In this document: positions 34,264 through 41,411 of the stretch, in pieces
Layout: every line of letters begins with the position of its first letter
Numbering within the stretch: the stretch's first letter is position 1
Program-made: the position numbers and the translations under genes
The notes under the pieces: generated by a model
Told to the model about the DNA's origin: nothing
Seen by the model: only the letters and a program-made list of their open reading frames with translations
Databases searched by the model: none
Assembly: GCA_017395935.1 (NCBI GenBank)
Contig: JAFQNL010000012.1
Span: forward strand, 93,414-157,413
From: Oscillospiraceae bacterium
Lineage (GTDB): Bacteria; Bacillota; Clostridia; Oscillospirales; Oscillospiraceae
Direction of reading: 5' to 3'
DNA length: 64,000 nucleotides

Positions 34264-34306
34264 AAAAAAACAGATCTCCCGCCCTGCCAAAACAAGCAGA
34301 GGGGAG
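34264..34306 (-). terminator. Expression-platform terminator of the glycine riboswitch
   Basis: On the minus strand a GC-rich stem with an internal loop (34306-34296 pairing with 34288-34276) is followed after a few bases by seven T (34270-34264). It lies between the second glycine aptamer and the symporter start. Confidence 0.65.
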
Positions 34307-34363
34307 AAGCCAAGGCGGAAGCGCCTGCCTCCGGACGCGATAGGGGCCGGGGCAGTCTTTTCC

Positions 34364-34526
34364 ACTCTGTCCTTTTACCTGAGAGATTCAGCGGCAGGGC
34401 CGCCTTGCACCTTCGGTACTCATTGCTGAGCTTCTCCAGAGTACATCCGCTTCCAGTCTCTGCCCGGAGTCCGGGCGCCTGAGAGTGTTACTCCTTCGGC
34501 AGGCCGATGGCCATTTTTCTGGAAGC
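34364..34526 (-). promoter_or_regulatory. Tandem glycine riboswitch
   Basis: Two gcvT-type aptamers in series on the minus strand. Aptamer 1 (34526-34449) has P1 GCTTCCAG/CTGGAAGC and the core GCCGAAGGAGTAACACTCTC then AGGCG. Aptamer 2 (34442-34364) has P1 ACTCTG/CAGAGT, TACCGAAGGTGCAAGGCGG, AATCTCTCAGGTAAAAGGAC. The 6-nt linker joins them as in known cooperative pairs. It controls a glycine/alanine symporter; high glycine should reduce uptake. Confidence 0.93.
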
Positions 34527-34556
34527 TTCCCATGTCGATATGCGATTGCGAGACCT

Positions 34557-34585
34557 ATCCTAGCACTTTGCCCATTGCTTGTCAA
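34557..34585 (-). promoter_or_regulatory. Promoter of the glycine riboswitch-symporter transcript
   Basis: On the minus strand: consensus -35 TTGACA (34585-34580), 17-bp spacer, -10 TAGGAT (34562-34557). The transcript would start about 25 nt before the first aptamer. Confidence 0.85.
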
Positions 34586-34715
34586 TACTAAGTTTTTCCC
34601 GGGCGGACATTTTTCTTCTCCAAGCGGACTCCCATTTGGTCATCTCTGGGTAATTTGTGACCAAATTGACATCACTTTCCCTCCTCTTCGGCTGTACAGC
34701 GGTCAAGATCTGTGG

Positions 34716-34721
34716 TATACT
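34716..34721 (+). promoter_or_regulatory. Possible promoter of the papain-like small protein
   Basis: -10 TATACT (34716-34721) with a weak -35 TGTACA (34693-34698) at 17 bp. The leader to the ATG at 34836 is about 110 nt without other visible features. Confidence 0.5.
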
Positions 34722-34835
34722 AGTTTTAGAATGGGCGGGGACGGGGTTCTCTCTCCGGTCGCCGTCTGCTCTTGTGCGGCCTTGACCGCCTGCACTGCCC
34801 CCTCACGACACAAGCTATGTACCTAAGGAGACAGT

Positions 34836-35333
34836 ATGAAAACGATCAAAGTCCTGTTGAGCAAATATAATGACCGCGCCTCCCGTTTTGTCTATTTCTG
34901 TTCCGGCCTTCGGGGCTATACCCACGCCTCGCTGGCGCTGGAAGACTATCCCGACGAGTTCTTTAGCTTCAATCGCCGCGGCTTCATTATCGAGACGCCG
35001 GAAAAGTGCCGCCGCCATGGGGTCCAGAGCTGCCGGATGTACGAGATGGAGGTCAGCGACGAGGTCTACGAGAAGATCCACAGCCAGATTGAGACCATGC
35101 GCAGCAACCGGAAAGACTACCATTATTCTGTCGTCACCATGCTGGCCGCTCTGCTCCGGATTCCCTATCAGCGCAAGCAGCACTATGTCTGCTCTACCTT
35201 CGTGGCCGATATCCTCCATAACTCTGGCGCCCTCCAGCTCCGCCGGGCGCCCAGCATTACCATCCCCAACGACTTCCCTCAGCTTATGAGCGAGGTCAGC
35301 CAGCTCAAGAGCATTATCTCCAATCCCTTCTGA
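34836..35333 (+). CDS. Permuted papain-like (YiiX/YebB-type) small protein
   Basis: 165 residues. Two conserved blocks suggest the circularly permuted NlpC/P60 papain fold: a histidine in RGYTHASLALE (about residue 31) and a cysteine in HYVCSTFVADIL (about residue 128), preceded by KDYHYSVVTMLAALL. In that superfamily the Cys-His pair cleaves amide or thioester bonds in peptidoglycan or lipids. No signal peptide, so it would be cytosolic. It is a single-gene unit with its own terminator. The enzymatic assignment is tentative. Confidence 0.65.
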   Translation: MKTIKVLLSKYNDRASRFVYFCSGLRGYTHASLALEDYPDEFFSFNRRGFIIETPEKCRRHGVQSCRMYEMEVSDEVYEKIHSQIETMRSNRKDYHYSVVTMLAALLRIPYQRKQHYVCSTFVADILHNSGALQLRRAPSITIPNDFPQLMSEVSQLKSIISNPF

Positions 35334-35347
35334 TCCATAAACAACAA

Positions 35348-35378
35348 AGAGCCGCAGTCTTTCGACTGCGGCTCTTTT
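35348..35378. terminator. Terminator between the papain-like gene and cyclase A
   Basis: A perfect 12-bp stem AGAGCCGCAGTC (35348-35359) with GACTGCGGCTCT (35364-35375), TTTC loop, then TTT. The convergent cyclase gene can use it too. Confidence 0.9.
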
Positions 35379-35401
35379 TACTTGGTCCTTCTCCTCCAGA
35401 A

Positions 35402-36085
35402 TCAGACGTCCTTGATGGCGATGATCCGGCAGGGGCAGGCGTCCATCCACTGCATGGCGAGGGCAGGGATAATAACGGTAGTCCGCTGACCCAGAATGGC
35501 CTCCAGATTGGTCAGCGACTCGACGATGGCCACGCCGTGCTTGAAGCAGGTGACGTGGACGGGCTCACCGTAGAGCTCGTGCATCCGGCCCTCTTCGTCG
35601 TAGCCGTCGGTCAGCTCCACGCCGGAGGCGTCGGTGCCGATGATCTTGGGCTCGTACTGGAGCAGCCAGTCCAGCGCCTCCAGAGACAGAGGGGGATAGG
35701 GCTGCCAGTTGGGCAGACGGAAGTACTGGTCATAGCCGGTGAAGAGGAAGACAATATCTCCCTTCTGAATCTGGCCTTCGGCCTTCTTCACATCTTCCAG
35801 CGTAATCTCCTCGCCGGGCTCCTTGCCACGGCAGTCAATCACGGTACACTCGCCGATCAGATTTTCCAGCGGATACTGCAGGCAGTCCGCGCCGGTCATA
35901 TCGTGATGATAAGGGACCTCCACATGGGTGCCGGCATGGGAACCCAGGGTGGCAATGGACTCGATGTACCAGTTGTCCGGCTTGAGTCGGCTGTCAGCCG
36001 TGCAGTTGGCGTCGTACGGGAAGTTCTCCTTCCGCCTGAACAGCCGGTGGCTCAGGTCGACGATCTGCTCATTTCTAAACTTCAT
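35402..36085 (-). CDS. Cyclase-family metal-dependent hydrolase A (kynurenine formamidase-like)
   Basis: 227 residues from the ATG at 36085 with GGAGG 8 nt upstream. PF04199-type protein: IVDLSH at the N-terminus and the metal motif HAGTHVEVPYHH (H50, H54, H60) where the usual HxGTHxDxPxH Asp is Glu56. GTDASGVELTDGYDEEGRMH lies further on. The family includes kynurenine formamidase, isatin hydrolase and lactone or amide hydrolases. It follows its paralogue cyclase B by 27 bp and shares long identical DNA stretches with it, so it is a tandem duplication. Substrate unknown; the nearby sugar kinases hint at a sugar lactone or amide. Confidence 0.88.
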   Translation of the reverse strand: MKFRNEQIVDLSHRLFRRKENFPYDANCTADSRLKPDNWYIESIATLGSHAGTHVEVPYHHDMTGADCLQYPLENLIGECTVIDCRGKEPGEEITLEDVKKAEGQIQKGDIVFLFTGYDQYFRLPNWQPYPPLSLEALDWLLQYEPKIIGTDASGVELTDGYDEEGRMHELYGEPVHVTCFKHGVAIVESLTNLEAILGQRTTVIIPALAMQWMDACPCRIIAIKDV

Positions 36086-36112
36086 AGCGCCGCCTCCAGG
36101 GTCCACGGGGGA

Positions 36113-36799
36113 TCAAATGTCCCGGATGGCGATAATGCGGCAGGGAGAGGCGTCCATGCCCTGCATGGGGAGAGCCAGGATAAAGACGGTGGTCCGCTCG
36201 CCCAGAATGGCCTCCAGGTTGGTCAGAGACTCGACGATGGCCATACCCCGCTTGAAGCAGGTGACATGGATGGGCTCGCCGAAGAGCTCGTGCATCCGGC
36301 CCTCTTCGTCGTAGCCGTCGGTCAGCTCTACGCCGGAGGCGTCAGTGCCCAGCACCTTGGGATTGTACTGGAGCAGCCAGTCCAGCGCCTCCTTGGAGAC
36401 GGGGGGATAGGGCTGCCAGTTGGGCTTACGGAAGTACTTGTCATAGCCGGTGAGCAGGAAGACAATATCTCCCTCCTGAATCTGGCCCTCTACCTTCTTC
36501 ACATCCTCTACCGTGATCTCCTCACCGGGCTCCTTGCCGCGGCAGTCGATGACTACGCACTCGCCGATCAGCTGAGTGATGGGGAAGGTCATGCAGTCCT
36601 GACCATAGATATCGTGGTGATAGGGGACCTCCACGTGGGTGCCCACATGGGAGCCAAAGGTGGTCTCGCACTCGATGTACCAATACTCATTGGGCCACAG
36701 ACGGCTCTCAGGACCCAGACGGGCCTCATAGGGGAAGTTTTCCCGGCCGTTGAGAATAGGATGGCTCAGATCGACGATTTGTTCCTTCTTGATTTTCAT
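36113..36799 (-). CDS. Cyclase-family metal-dependent hydrolase B (kynurenine formamidase-like)
   Basis: 228 residues, paralogue of cyclase A. Metal motif HVGTHVEVPYHH (H51, H55, E57, H61), again with Glu for the usual Asp. Both copies share IVDLSH, CRGKEPGEEIT and GTDASGVELTDGYDEEGRMH, but differ between residues 18 and 48, the region that usually lines the pocket, so the substrates may differ. The ATG at 36799 has AAAGGG about 13 nt upstream. It is the first gene of a two-gene minus-strand unit opposite the FGGY kinase. Confidence 0.88.
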   Translation of the reverse strand: MKIKKEQIVDLSHPILNGRENFPYEARLGPESRLWPNEYWYIECETTFGSHVGTHVEVPYHHDIYGQDCMTFPITQLIGECVVIDCRGKEPGEEITVEDVKKVEGQIQEGDIVFLLTGYDKYFRKPNWQPYPPVSKEALDWLLQYNPKVLGTDASGVELTDGYDEEGRMHELFGEPIHVTCFKRGMAIVESLTNLEAILGERTTVFILALPMQGMDASPCRIIAIRDI

Positions 36800-36813
36800 G
36801 TGAAAAACACGCC

Positions 36814-36879
36814 CTTTCAAAATGAAAAGTTTATTCAGCTATCACCAGTATACCTTCTTTCAAAATGGATTTCTACTGG
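36814..36879 (-). promoter_or_regulatory. Control region of the cyclase pair
   Basis: A -10 TATACT (36852-36847, minus strand) without a good -35. Around it are two direct copies of CTTTCAAAATG (36814-36824 and 36857-36867, 43 bp apart) and an outer dyad CCAGTA (36845-36850)/TACTGG (36874-36879). These are candidate regulator sites. Confidence 0.4.
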
Positions 36880-36970
36880 CAATCCATCCTAAAATAAAAG
36901 CGTTTCTTTGTCTAAATCGCCGTTTTTCTTTCGTTTCCCTTTCGCAAAGCAAAAATTAAGGAGAAAACTC

Positions 36971-36998
36971 TTGCGTTTCACCCTTGTTTCGGTATAAT
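36971..36998 (+). promoter_or_regulatory. Promoter of the glycerol-kinase-like FGGY gene, with downstream dyad
   Basis: -35 TTGCGT (36971-36976), 16-bp spacer, -10 TATAAT (36993-36998). An imperfect dyad TTAACAAGCTTTGTGAA (37003-37019) covers the expected start of transcription and may be a repressor site. The ribosome binding site AAGGAGG follows. Confidence 0.7.
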
Positions 36999-37039
36999 AT
37001 GCTTAACAAGCTTTGTGAATAATAAGGAGGTCTTTTCCC

Positions 37040-38515
37040 ATGCGATACATTGCAGCCATTGACCAGAGTACCACCGGTACCAAGGCCATGCTCTTCAATG
37101 AGTTGGCTCAGCCGGTCTACCGAACCGACATGACCCATCAGCAGTACTACCCCCAGCCCGGCTGGGTAGAGCAGGACGGCGCCGAGATCTTTGATCAGAC
37201 CTGTCAGGTACTGGCCAAATGTCTGGAGCAGGTGGACGCCGGCGATGTGCTGGCTCTGGCTATTACGGTTCAGACGGGTGCCTTCCTGGTCTGGGACAAG
37301 GAGACCGGCGAGCCCATCTACCATATTATTGGCTGGCAGTGCAACCGGGGCGACGAGATCTGCAGCCGACTCACCCCCCAGCAGGCGGCCATGGTCAAGG
37401 AGAAGAGCGGTACCGATCCCTCCAGCTATCTGCCGGCAGCCAAGCTCCAGTGGATGCTGGAGAATATCGAAGGCCTTCGGGAGAAGGCAGAGCGGGGTCA
37501 GGCCCTCTTCGGTACCATCGAGACCTGGCTGGTCTGGAAGCTCTCCGGCGGCAAGGTCCACGCCTCCGACTACTGCAACGCCAGCATTACCCAGCTCTTT
37601 GACGTCAAGGGTCTCTGCTGGGACAAGGATCTGCTGGAGCTCTTTACCGTACCTCAGGCCATGCTTCCCGAGCTGAAGAATGCCGACGCCGACTACGGCA
37701 CCATCGACGTGCCCGGTCTGCCCCCTCTGCCTATGACCGGCGTGATCGGCGACAGCGCCGCCGCCCTCTTCGGTCAGCGCTGCTTCTCGGTGGGCGACGT
37801 GAAGGTGACCTACGGCACCGGCTCCTCCATCCTCATGAATCTGGGCGACAACCCCATTCCCCCCGCTCCCGGCACCACCACCTCCATCGGCTGGCGGATG
37901 GGCAAGGACGAGGTGACCTACGTTTGGGAGGGAACCGCCTCCCATACCGGCGCCGTAGTCGCCTGGCTGGCCAAGGATCTGGGTCTTATCCCCAACGCCA
38001 AGGCCTCGGAGGAGATCGCCCGCACGGTGCCCGACTGCGGCGGCGTCTATCTGGTTCCCGCCTTTACCGGTCTGGGCGCCCCCTACTATGACGACAAGGT
38101 GGACGCCTGTATTCTGGGTATCCGCTCGGGCACCAAAAAGGGCCATATTGTCCGGGCCGCTCTGGACTGTATCGCCTATCAGGTGAAGGATCTGGCCGAG
38201 TCCATGGCCCAGACCTCGGGCAGCCCTATCAACCATATTCTGGTTGACGGCGGTATCACCCATAATGAGCTGGTCATGCAGTTCCAGACCGACCTGCTCC
38301 AGACCCCCATCAGCCGCAGCGACGTGGAAGAGAGCAGTGAGCTGGGCGTGGTACTGATGGCCGGTCTGGCCATCGGCCTGTATCCGGACAAGGACTATCT
38401 GCGCACCCTGCCGCTGGGTCACGACACCTTCGAGCCCAAGATGAGCCGGGAAGAGGCGGAAAAGTGGTATGAGGGCTGGAAGCGAGCCATCCGTCAGGCC
38501 CGTTATCAGGGCTGA
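37040..38515 (+). CDS. FGGY-family carbohydrate kinase (glycerol kinase-like)
   Basis: 491 residues. The N-terminus IAAIDQSTTGTKAMLFNE and PQPGWVEQDGAEIF resemble glycerol kinase closely, as do GTIETWLVWKLSGG and GVIGDSAAALFGQ (catalytic Asp). The C-terminal domain has YGTGSSILMNLG, FTGLGAPYYDD and LVDGGITHNELVMQFQTDLL. Glycerol is possible, but the setting (DeoR regulator, split transketolase, cyclase hydrolases) suits a ketose or polyol. In D-apiose pathways a ketose kinase acts with a two-subunit transketolase; that comparison is inference. Confidence 0.88.
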   Translation: MRYIAAIDQSTTGTKAMLFNELAQPVYRTDMTHQQYYPQPGWVEQDGAEIFDQTCQVLAKCLEQVDAGDVLALAITVQTGAFLVWDKETGEPIYHIIGWQCNRGDEICSRLTPQQAAMVKEKSGTDPSSYLPAAKLQWMLENIEGLREKAERGQALFGTIETWLVWKLSGGKVHASDYCNASITQLFDVKGLCWDKDLLELFTVPQAMLPELKNADADYGTIDVPGLPPLPMTGVIGDSAAALFGQRCFSVGDVKVTYGTGSSILMNLGDNPIPPAPGTTTSIGWRMGKDEVTYVWEGTASHTGAVVAWLAKDLGLIPNAKASEEIARTVPDCGGVYLVPAFTGLGAPYYDDKVDACILGIRSGTKKGHIVRAALDCIAYQVKDLAESMAQTSGSPINHILVDGGITHNELVMQFQTDLLQTPISRSDVEESSELGVVLMAGLAIGLYPDKDYLRTLPLGHDTFEPKMSREEAEKWYEGWKRAIRQARYQG

Positions 38516-38522
38516 GACAGAC

Positions 38523-38557
38523 AAAAAAATCCGGCTGCCCCAGCAGGGGCAGCCGGA
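38523..38557 (-). terminator. Terminator of the deoR-type gene
   Basis: A perfect 12-bp stem (38530-38541 with 38546-38557, TCCGGCTGCCCC arms) and AGCA loop; on the minus strand it is followed by TTTTTTTG. It lies between convergent genes and the hairpin may also end FGGY transcripts. Confidence 0.9.
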
Positions 38558-38584
38558 CCTGTCGGCATATAAAGCGCAAGCCGC

Positions 38585-39340
38585 TTACTCCGGTTTGACC
38601 ACCTTGACGCCTCCCTGACTGCACCAGTCCAGCCACTGGTCCTCCAGCGCCCCGGCGGTAACCAGCGTATCGGCCACCGAGATGGGCCCGGCCCCCATAA
38701 AGGAGGTCTTGCCAAACTTGGAAGCGTCTGCCAGCACCACTACCTCTTTGGAGATCTGGCGGAGGCGGGCAAAGATACTGCACTCCACCGCGTTGGACAG
38801 GGAGTAGCCAAAGTCCGGATCAATTCCCGAGACCCCCAGAAAGGCCTGCGACAGAGCCACCGAGTCCAGCGAGGCATGGAGCAGGTCGCCGTAGAGGAAA
38901 GGATAGTCGCTGCCGAAGACGGCGCCGCCGGGCATAATCACCTGGCCCCGGGCAGACCGGGAGAGCAGGTCGGCCACCGGCAGACTGTTGGTCATCACAT
39001 TCACCGGATAGTCCTTCAGCTCCTGAGCCAGGGCCAGACAGGTACTGCCGCTGCCCAGAAAGATCCAGCTGTTTTCCCGGATCAGTCCCCGGGCCAGACG
39101 GCCAATGGTCTGCTTATCGCTCTCGCCGTTCTCCGGCCGGCAGACGGTCCGACGGACCTTTTCGCTCAGTACCGCGCCCCCGTGGGTCCGAAGCAGCACC
39201 CCCTCCGCCTCCAAATCCTTCAGATCGGAGCGGATGGTCACTGCCGACACCTCCATGAGCTGGCTCAGCTGCCCTACGGTCACGCTTCCCTCTGCCTGAA
39301 GAAGCTGAAGAATCTGCTCTTCCCGCTCTAATTTCTTCAC
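38585..39340 (-). CDS. DeoR-family transcriptional regulator
   Basis: 251 residues. N-terminal helix-turn-helix (EREEQILQLLQAEGSVTVGQLSQLM then VSAVTIRSDLKDLEAEG, VLLRTHGGAV) and a C-terminal DeoRC sugar-phosphate sensor (FLGSGSTCLALAQEL, VMTNSLPVADLL, FLGVSGIDPDFGYS, ADASKFGKTSF). Such proteins usually repress neighbouring sugar-catabolic genes until a phosphorylated intermediate binds. It lies between the FGGY kinase (convergent) and the split transketolase (divergent), its likely targets. Confidence 0.95.
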   Translation of the reverse strand: MKKLEREEQILQLLQAEGSVTVGQLSQLMEVSAVTIRSDLKDLEAEGVLLRTHGGAVLSEKVRRTVCRPENGESDKQTIGRLARGLIRENSWIFLGSGSTCLALAQELKDYPVNVMTNSLPVADLLSRSARGQVIMPGGAVFGSDYPFLYGDLLHASLDSVALSQAFLGVSGIDPDFGYSLSNAVECSIFARLRQISKEVVVLADASKFGKTSFMGAGPISVADTLVTAGALEDQWLDWCSQGGVKVVKPE

Positions 39341-39378
39341 AAGAGTGGCCCCCTTTCTATCATTTTCCTTTGCTTACT

Positions 39379-39410
39379 TTCATTATGAAGATATCCAAAG
39401 GTAAAGTCAA
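39379..39410 (-). promoter_or_regulatory. deoR-type promoter with overlapping small dyad
   Basis: On the minus strand: -35 TTGACT (39410-39405), 17-bp spacer, -10 CATAAT (39387-39382). The dyad TTCATTATGAA (39379-39389) overlaps the -10, a natural place for autorepression. No clear plus-strand promoter for the transketolase genes was found in this 100-bp gap. Confidence 0.6.
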
Positions 39411-39442
39411 CTACATTTCTTATATTTCCAAAGGAGAATCTT

Positions 39443-40261
39443 ATGGAACAAAAATTTCTCCTCAAGAAGGCCCGGGAAGTCCGGCGGGGGATCTGCCGGA
39501 TGGTCAACCGGGCCCAGCAGGGCCATATTGGCGGCGCCCTGTCGGAGACGGACTATCTGGTGGCGCTGTACTACCATATTATGAAGGTAGATCCCGCTCG
39601 CCCCGACTGGAAGGACCGGGATCGGTTCATTCTCAGTAAGGGCCACTGCGTAGAGCCGCTGTACTATATTCTGGCCGACAAGGGCTTCTTCCCCCGGGAG
39701 ATGCTCGATACCTTCTCCCTCCCCGGCAGTCCGCTTATCGGCCATACCAACCGCGAAGTGCCGGGAATCGAGATGAATACCGGCGCGCTGGGCCACGGTC
39801 TCTCCGGCGCCTGCGGCATGGCTCTGGCCGCCCAGAAGGATCAGGCTGACTGGAAGGTCTTCTGTCTGCTGGGCGACGGTGAGCTGGCTGAAGGCTCGGT
39901 CTGGGAGGCGGCCATGTTTGCCGGCCACTATCATCTGGATCGTCTCTATCTGGCCATCGACCGGAACCGACTCCAGATCTCCGGCCCCACCGAAGAGCTC
40001 ATGAGTCAGGAGCCGTTGGCTCAGCGCTTCCAATCCTTCGGCTTTGATGTAGCCGAGTGCGACGGCAACGACAGCGCCGCCATCATCGCCGCTCTGGAGG
40101 CCAGCTTCCATCGGCCCGGCAAGCCCCATCTGCTCATTCTCAACACCCTCAAGGGCAAGGGCGTCTCCTTTATGGAGGGCCAGACCAGCTGGCATCACGG
40201 CCGGATTACGCAGGAGGAGCTGGAACGGGCCCTTTACGATCTGAGAGAGGAGGAGGACTGA
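39443..40261 (+). CDS. Transketolase-like protein, N-terminal (TPP-binding) subunit
   Basis: 272 residues, the N-terminal third of transketolase as a separate protein. It has RAQQGHIGGALSETDYLVALY, KDRDRFILSKGHCVEPLYY, GHGLSGACGMALAAQ and the TPP/Mg motif GDGELAEGSVWEAAMFAGHY then DRNRLQ. With the next gene it would make a full enzyme transferring two-carbon units between ketose and aldose phosphates. Ribosome binding site AAAGGAG is just upstream. The two-gene form is common for specialised transketolases (apulose 4-phosphate, sulfofructose) and also for ordinary ones in Firmicutes. Confidence 0.93.
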   Translation: MEQKFLLKKAREVRRGICRMVNRAQQGHIGGALSETDYLVALYYHIMKVDPARPDWKDRDRFILSKGHCVEPLYYILADKGFFPREMLDTFSLPGSPLIGHTNREVPGIEMNTGALGHGLSGACGMALAAQKDQADWKVFCLLGDGELAEGSVWEAAMFAGHYHLDRLYLAIDRNRLQISGPTEELMSQEPLAQRFQSFGFDVAECDGNDSAAIIAALEASFHRPGKPHLLILNTLKGKGVSFMEGQTSWHHGRITQEELERALYDLREEED

Positions 40262-40264
40262 TCT

Positions 40265-41275
40265 ATGAAAGAAACCATCGCCTGCCGCAAGGCCTTTTCC
40301 CAGACACTGCTGGAGCTGGCCCGGGAGGACCGGGACCTCTATGCCGTCACCTCTGACGCCCGGGGATCGGTCACCCTCAACGACTTTGCAAAGCAGCTGC
40401 CCGACCAGCTCATTGAATGCGGTATTGCCGAGCAGAACGAGATCGGTGTGGCCGCCGGTATGGCTCTGGCCGGAAAGAAGGTCTTTGTCTGCGCTCCCGC
40501 CCCCTTTCTCAGCGCCCGGGGCTATGAGCAGCTGAAGCTGGACGTGGCCTATAACCGGGCCAACGTCAAGGTCTGCGGTGTCTCCGGCGGCGTCAGTTAC
40601 GGCACCTTAGGCACCTCCCATCACGCCCTGCAGGACATCGCCTCCACCCGCTCTCTGGAGGGCCTCACCGTCCTGATCCCCAGCGACGGCGCCCAGACCC
40701 GGTGGCTTACCCGGTGGATGGCCCGAACTGAAGGGCCGGTCTATATGCGTATGGGCAGAAATCCCGTCCCCGGCCTCTACGGGCCGGACACTGAGTTTCA
40801 GGTGGGCAAGGCCATGGAGCTGAAGGCCGGTCAGGATCTGTCCATTCTGGCCGCCGGCGAGACGGTGTCCATCGCGCTGGAAGCCGCCCGGCTGCTGGAA
40901 GCCAGGGGCATCTCGGCCCGGATACTGGACCTGTTTAGTATCAAGCCTCTGGATACCGAGGCCATCCTGAAGGCCGCCCGGGAGACCTGGGCCATTCTGA
41001 CAGTGGAGGAGCACTGCGTCTATGGCGGTCTGGGCGGCATGGTGGCCGAGGTCGTCAGCCAGAGCTACCCCGTCCCCATGACCATTATGGGTCTGCCCGA
41101 CGAGCATACCTATCCCGGCGAAAGCCCCGACGTCTTCCGCCACTACAACCTGACCCCGGAGGGCATCGCCAAACAGGCGCAAGAGCTCTTCGGCAAGAAG
41201 CAGCGGCAGATCGCCGTCATGGCCAAGTTCTTCCAGCAGCAGGAAAAGCGCCTGACCCGTATCACCGAGGACTGA
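40265..41275 (+). CDS. Transketolase-like protein, C-terminal (pyrimidine-binding) subunit
   Basis: 336 residues: pyrimidine-binding domain with VTSDARGSVTLNDF, ECGIAEQNEIGVAAGMALAG (the conserved Glu that activates TPP in IAEQN), then the C-terminal domain with ARILDLFSIKPLDTEAI and VEEHCVYGGLGGMVAEV. The start is 3 bp after the stop of the N-terminal subunit, so the two are cotranslated. It is about 20 residues longer at the C-terminus than minimal homologues. It is the partner of the previous gene. Confidence 0.94.
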   Translation: MKETIACRKAFSQTLLELAREDRDLYAVTSDARGSVTLNDFAKQLPDQLIECGIAEQNEIGVAAGMALAGKKVFVCAPAPFLSARGYEQLKLDVAYNRANVKVCGVSGGVSYGTLGTSHHALQDIASTRSLEGLTVLIPSDGAQTRWLTRWMARTEGPVYMRMGRNPVPGLYGPDTEFQVGKAMELKAGQDLSILAAGETVSIALEAARLLEARGISARILDLFSIKPLDTEAILKAARETWAILTVEEHCVYGGLGGMVAEVVSQSYPVPMTIMGLPDEHTYPGESPDVFRHYNLTPEGIAKQAQELFGKKQRQIAVMAKFFQQQEKRLTRITED

Positions 41276-41306
41276 CGGCCCTGCCGGATCGCTATCTCTC
41301 TCCCTC

Positions 41307-41336
41307 AGCGGAGCCCCCAGCGGGCTCCGCTTTTTT
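41307..41336 (+). terminator. Terminator of the transketolase genes
   Basis: AGCGGAGCCC (41307-41316) pairs with GGGCTCCGC near 41322-41330; short loop; then TTTTTT (41331-41336). The MarR promoter begins two bases later. Confidence 0.9.
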
Positions 41337-41337
41337 C

Positions 41338-41366
41338 TTGACAGGATCTGAGGCCTGTGCTACAAT
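41338..41366 (+). promoter_or_regulatory. marR-MATE promoter
   Basis: -35 TTGACA (41338-41343, consensus), 17-bp spacer, -10 TACAAT (41361-41366). Confidence 0.85.
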
Positions 41367-41384
41367 CAAATAGTTCTATTTTGA
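41366..41384 (+). promoter_or_regulatory. MarR-type operator overlapping the promoter
   Basis: TCAAATAGTTCTATTTTGA is a nearly perfect inverted repeat (8-bp arms) covering the end of the -10 and the start site, the usual position and size for MarR autorepression. Confidence 0.7.
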
Positions 41385-41411
41385 ACCGTTTCCATCCCCA
41401 GGAGGTGCCCC

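Noticed and set aside
34207-34365. N-terminal extension of the AGCS symporter
   Set aside because: This DNA is the terminator and second half of the glycine riboswitch leader, and translation would not resemble AGCS proteins.
39388-39442. A plus-strand promoter for the split transketolase
   Set aside because: No -35/-10 pair with acceptable spacing could be found; a promoter must exist nearby but I cannot support a position.
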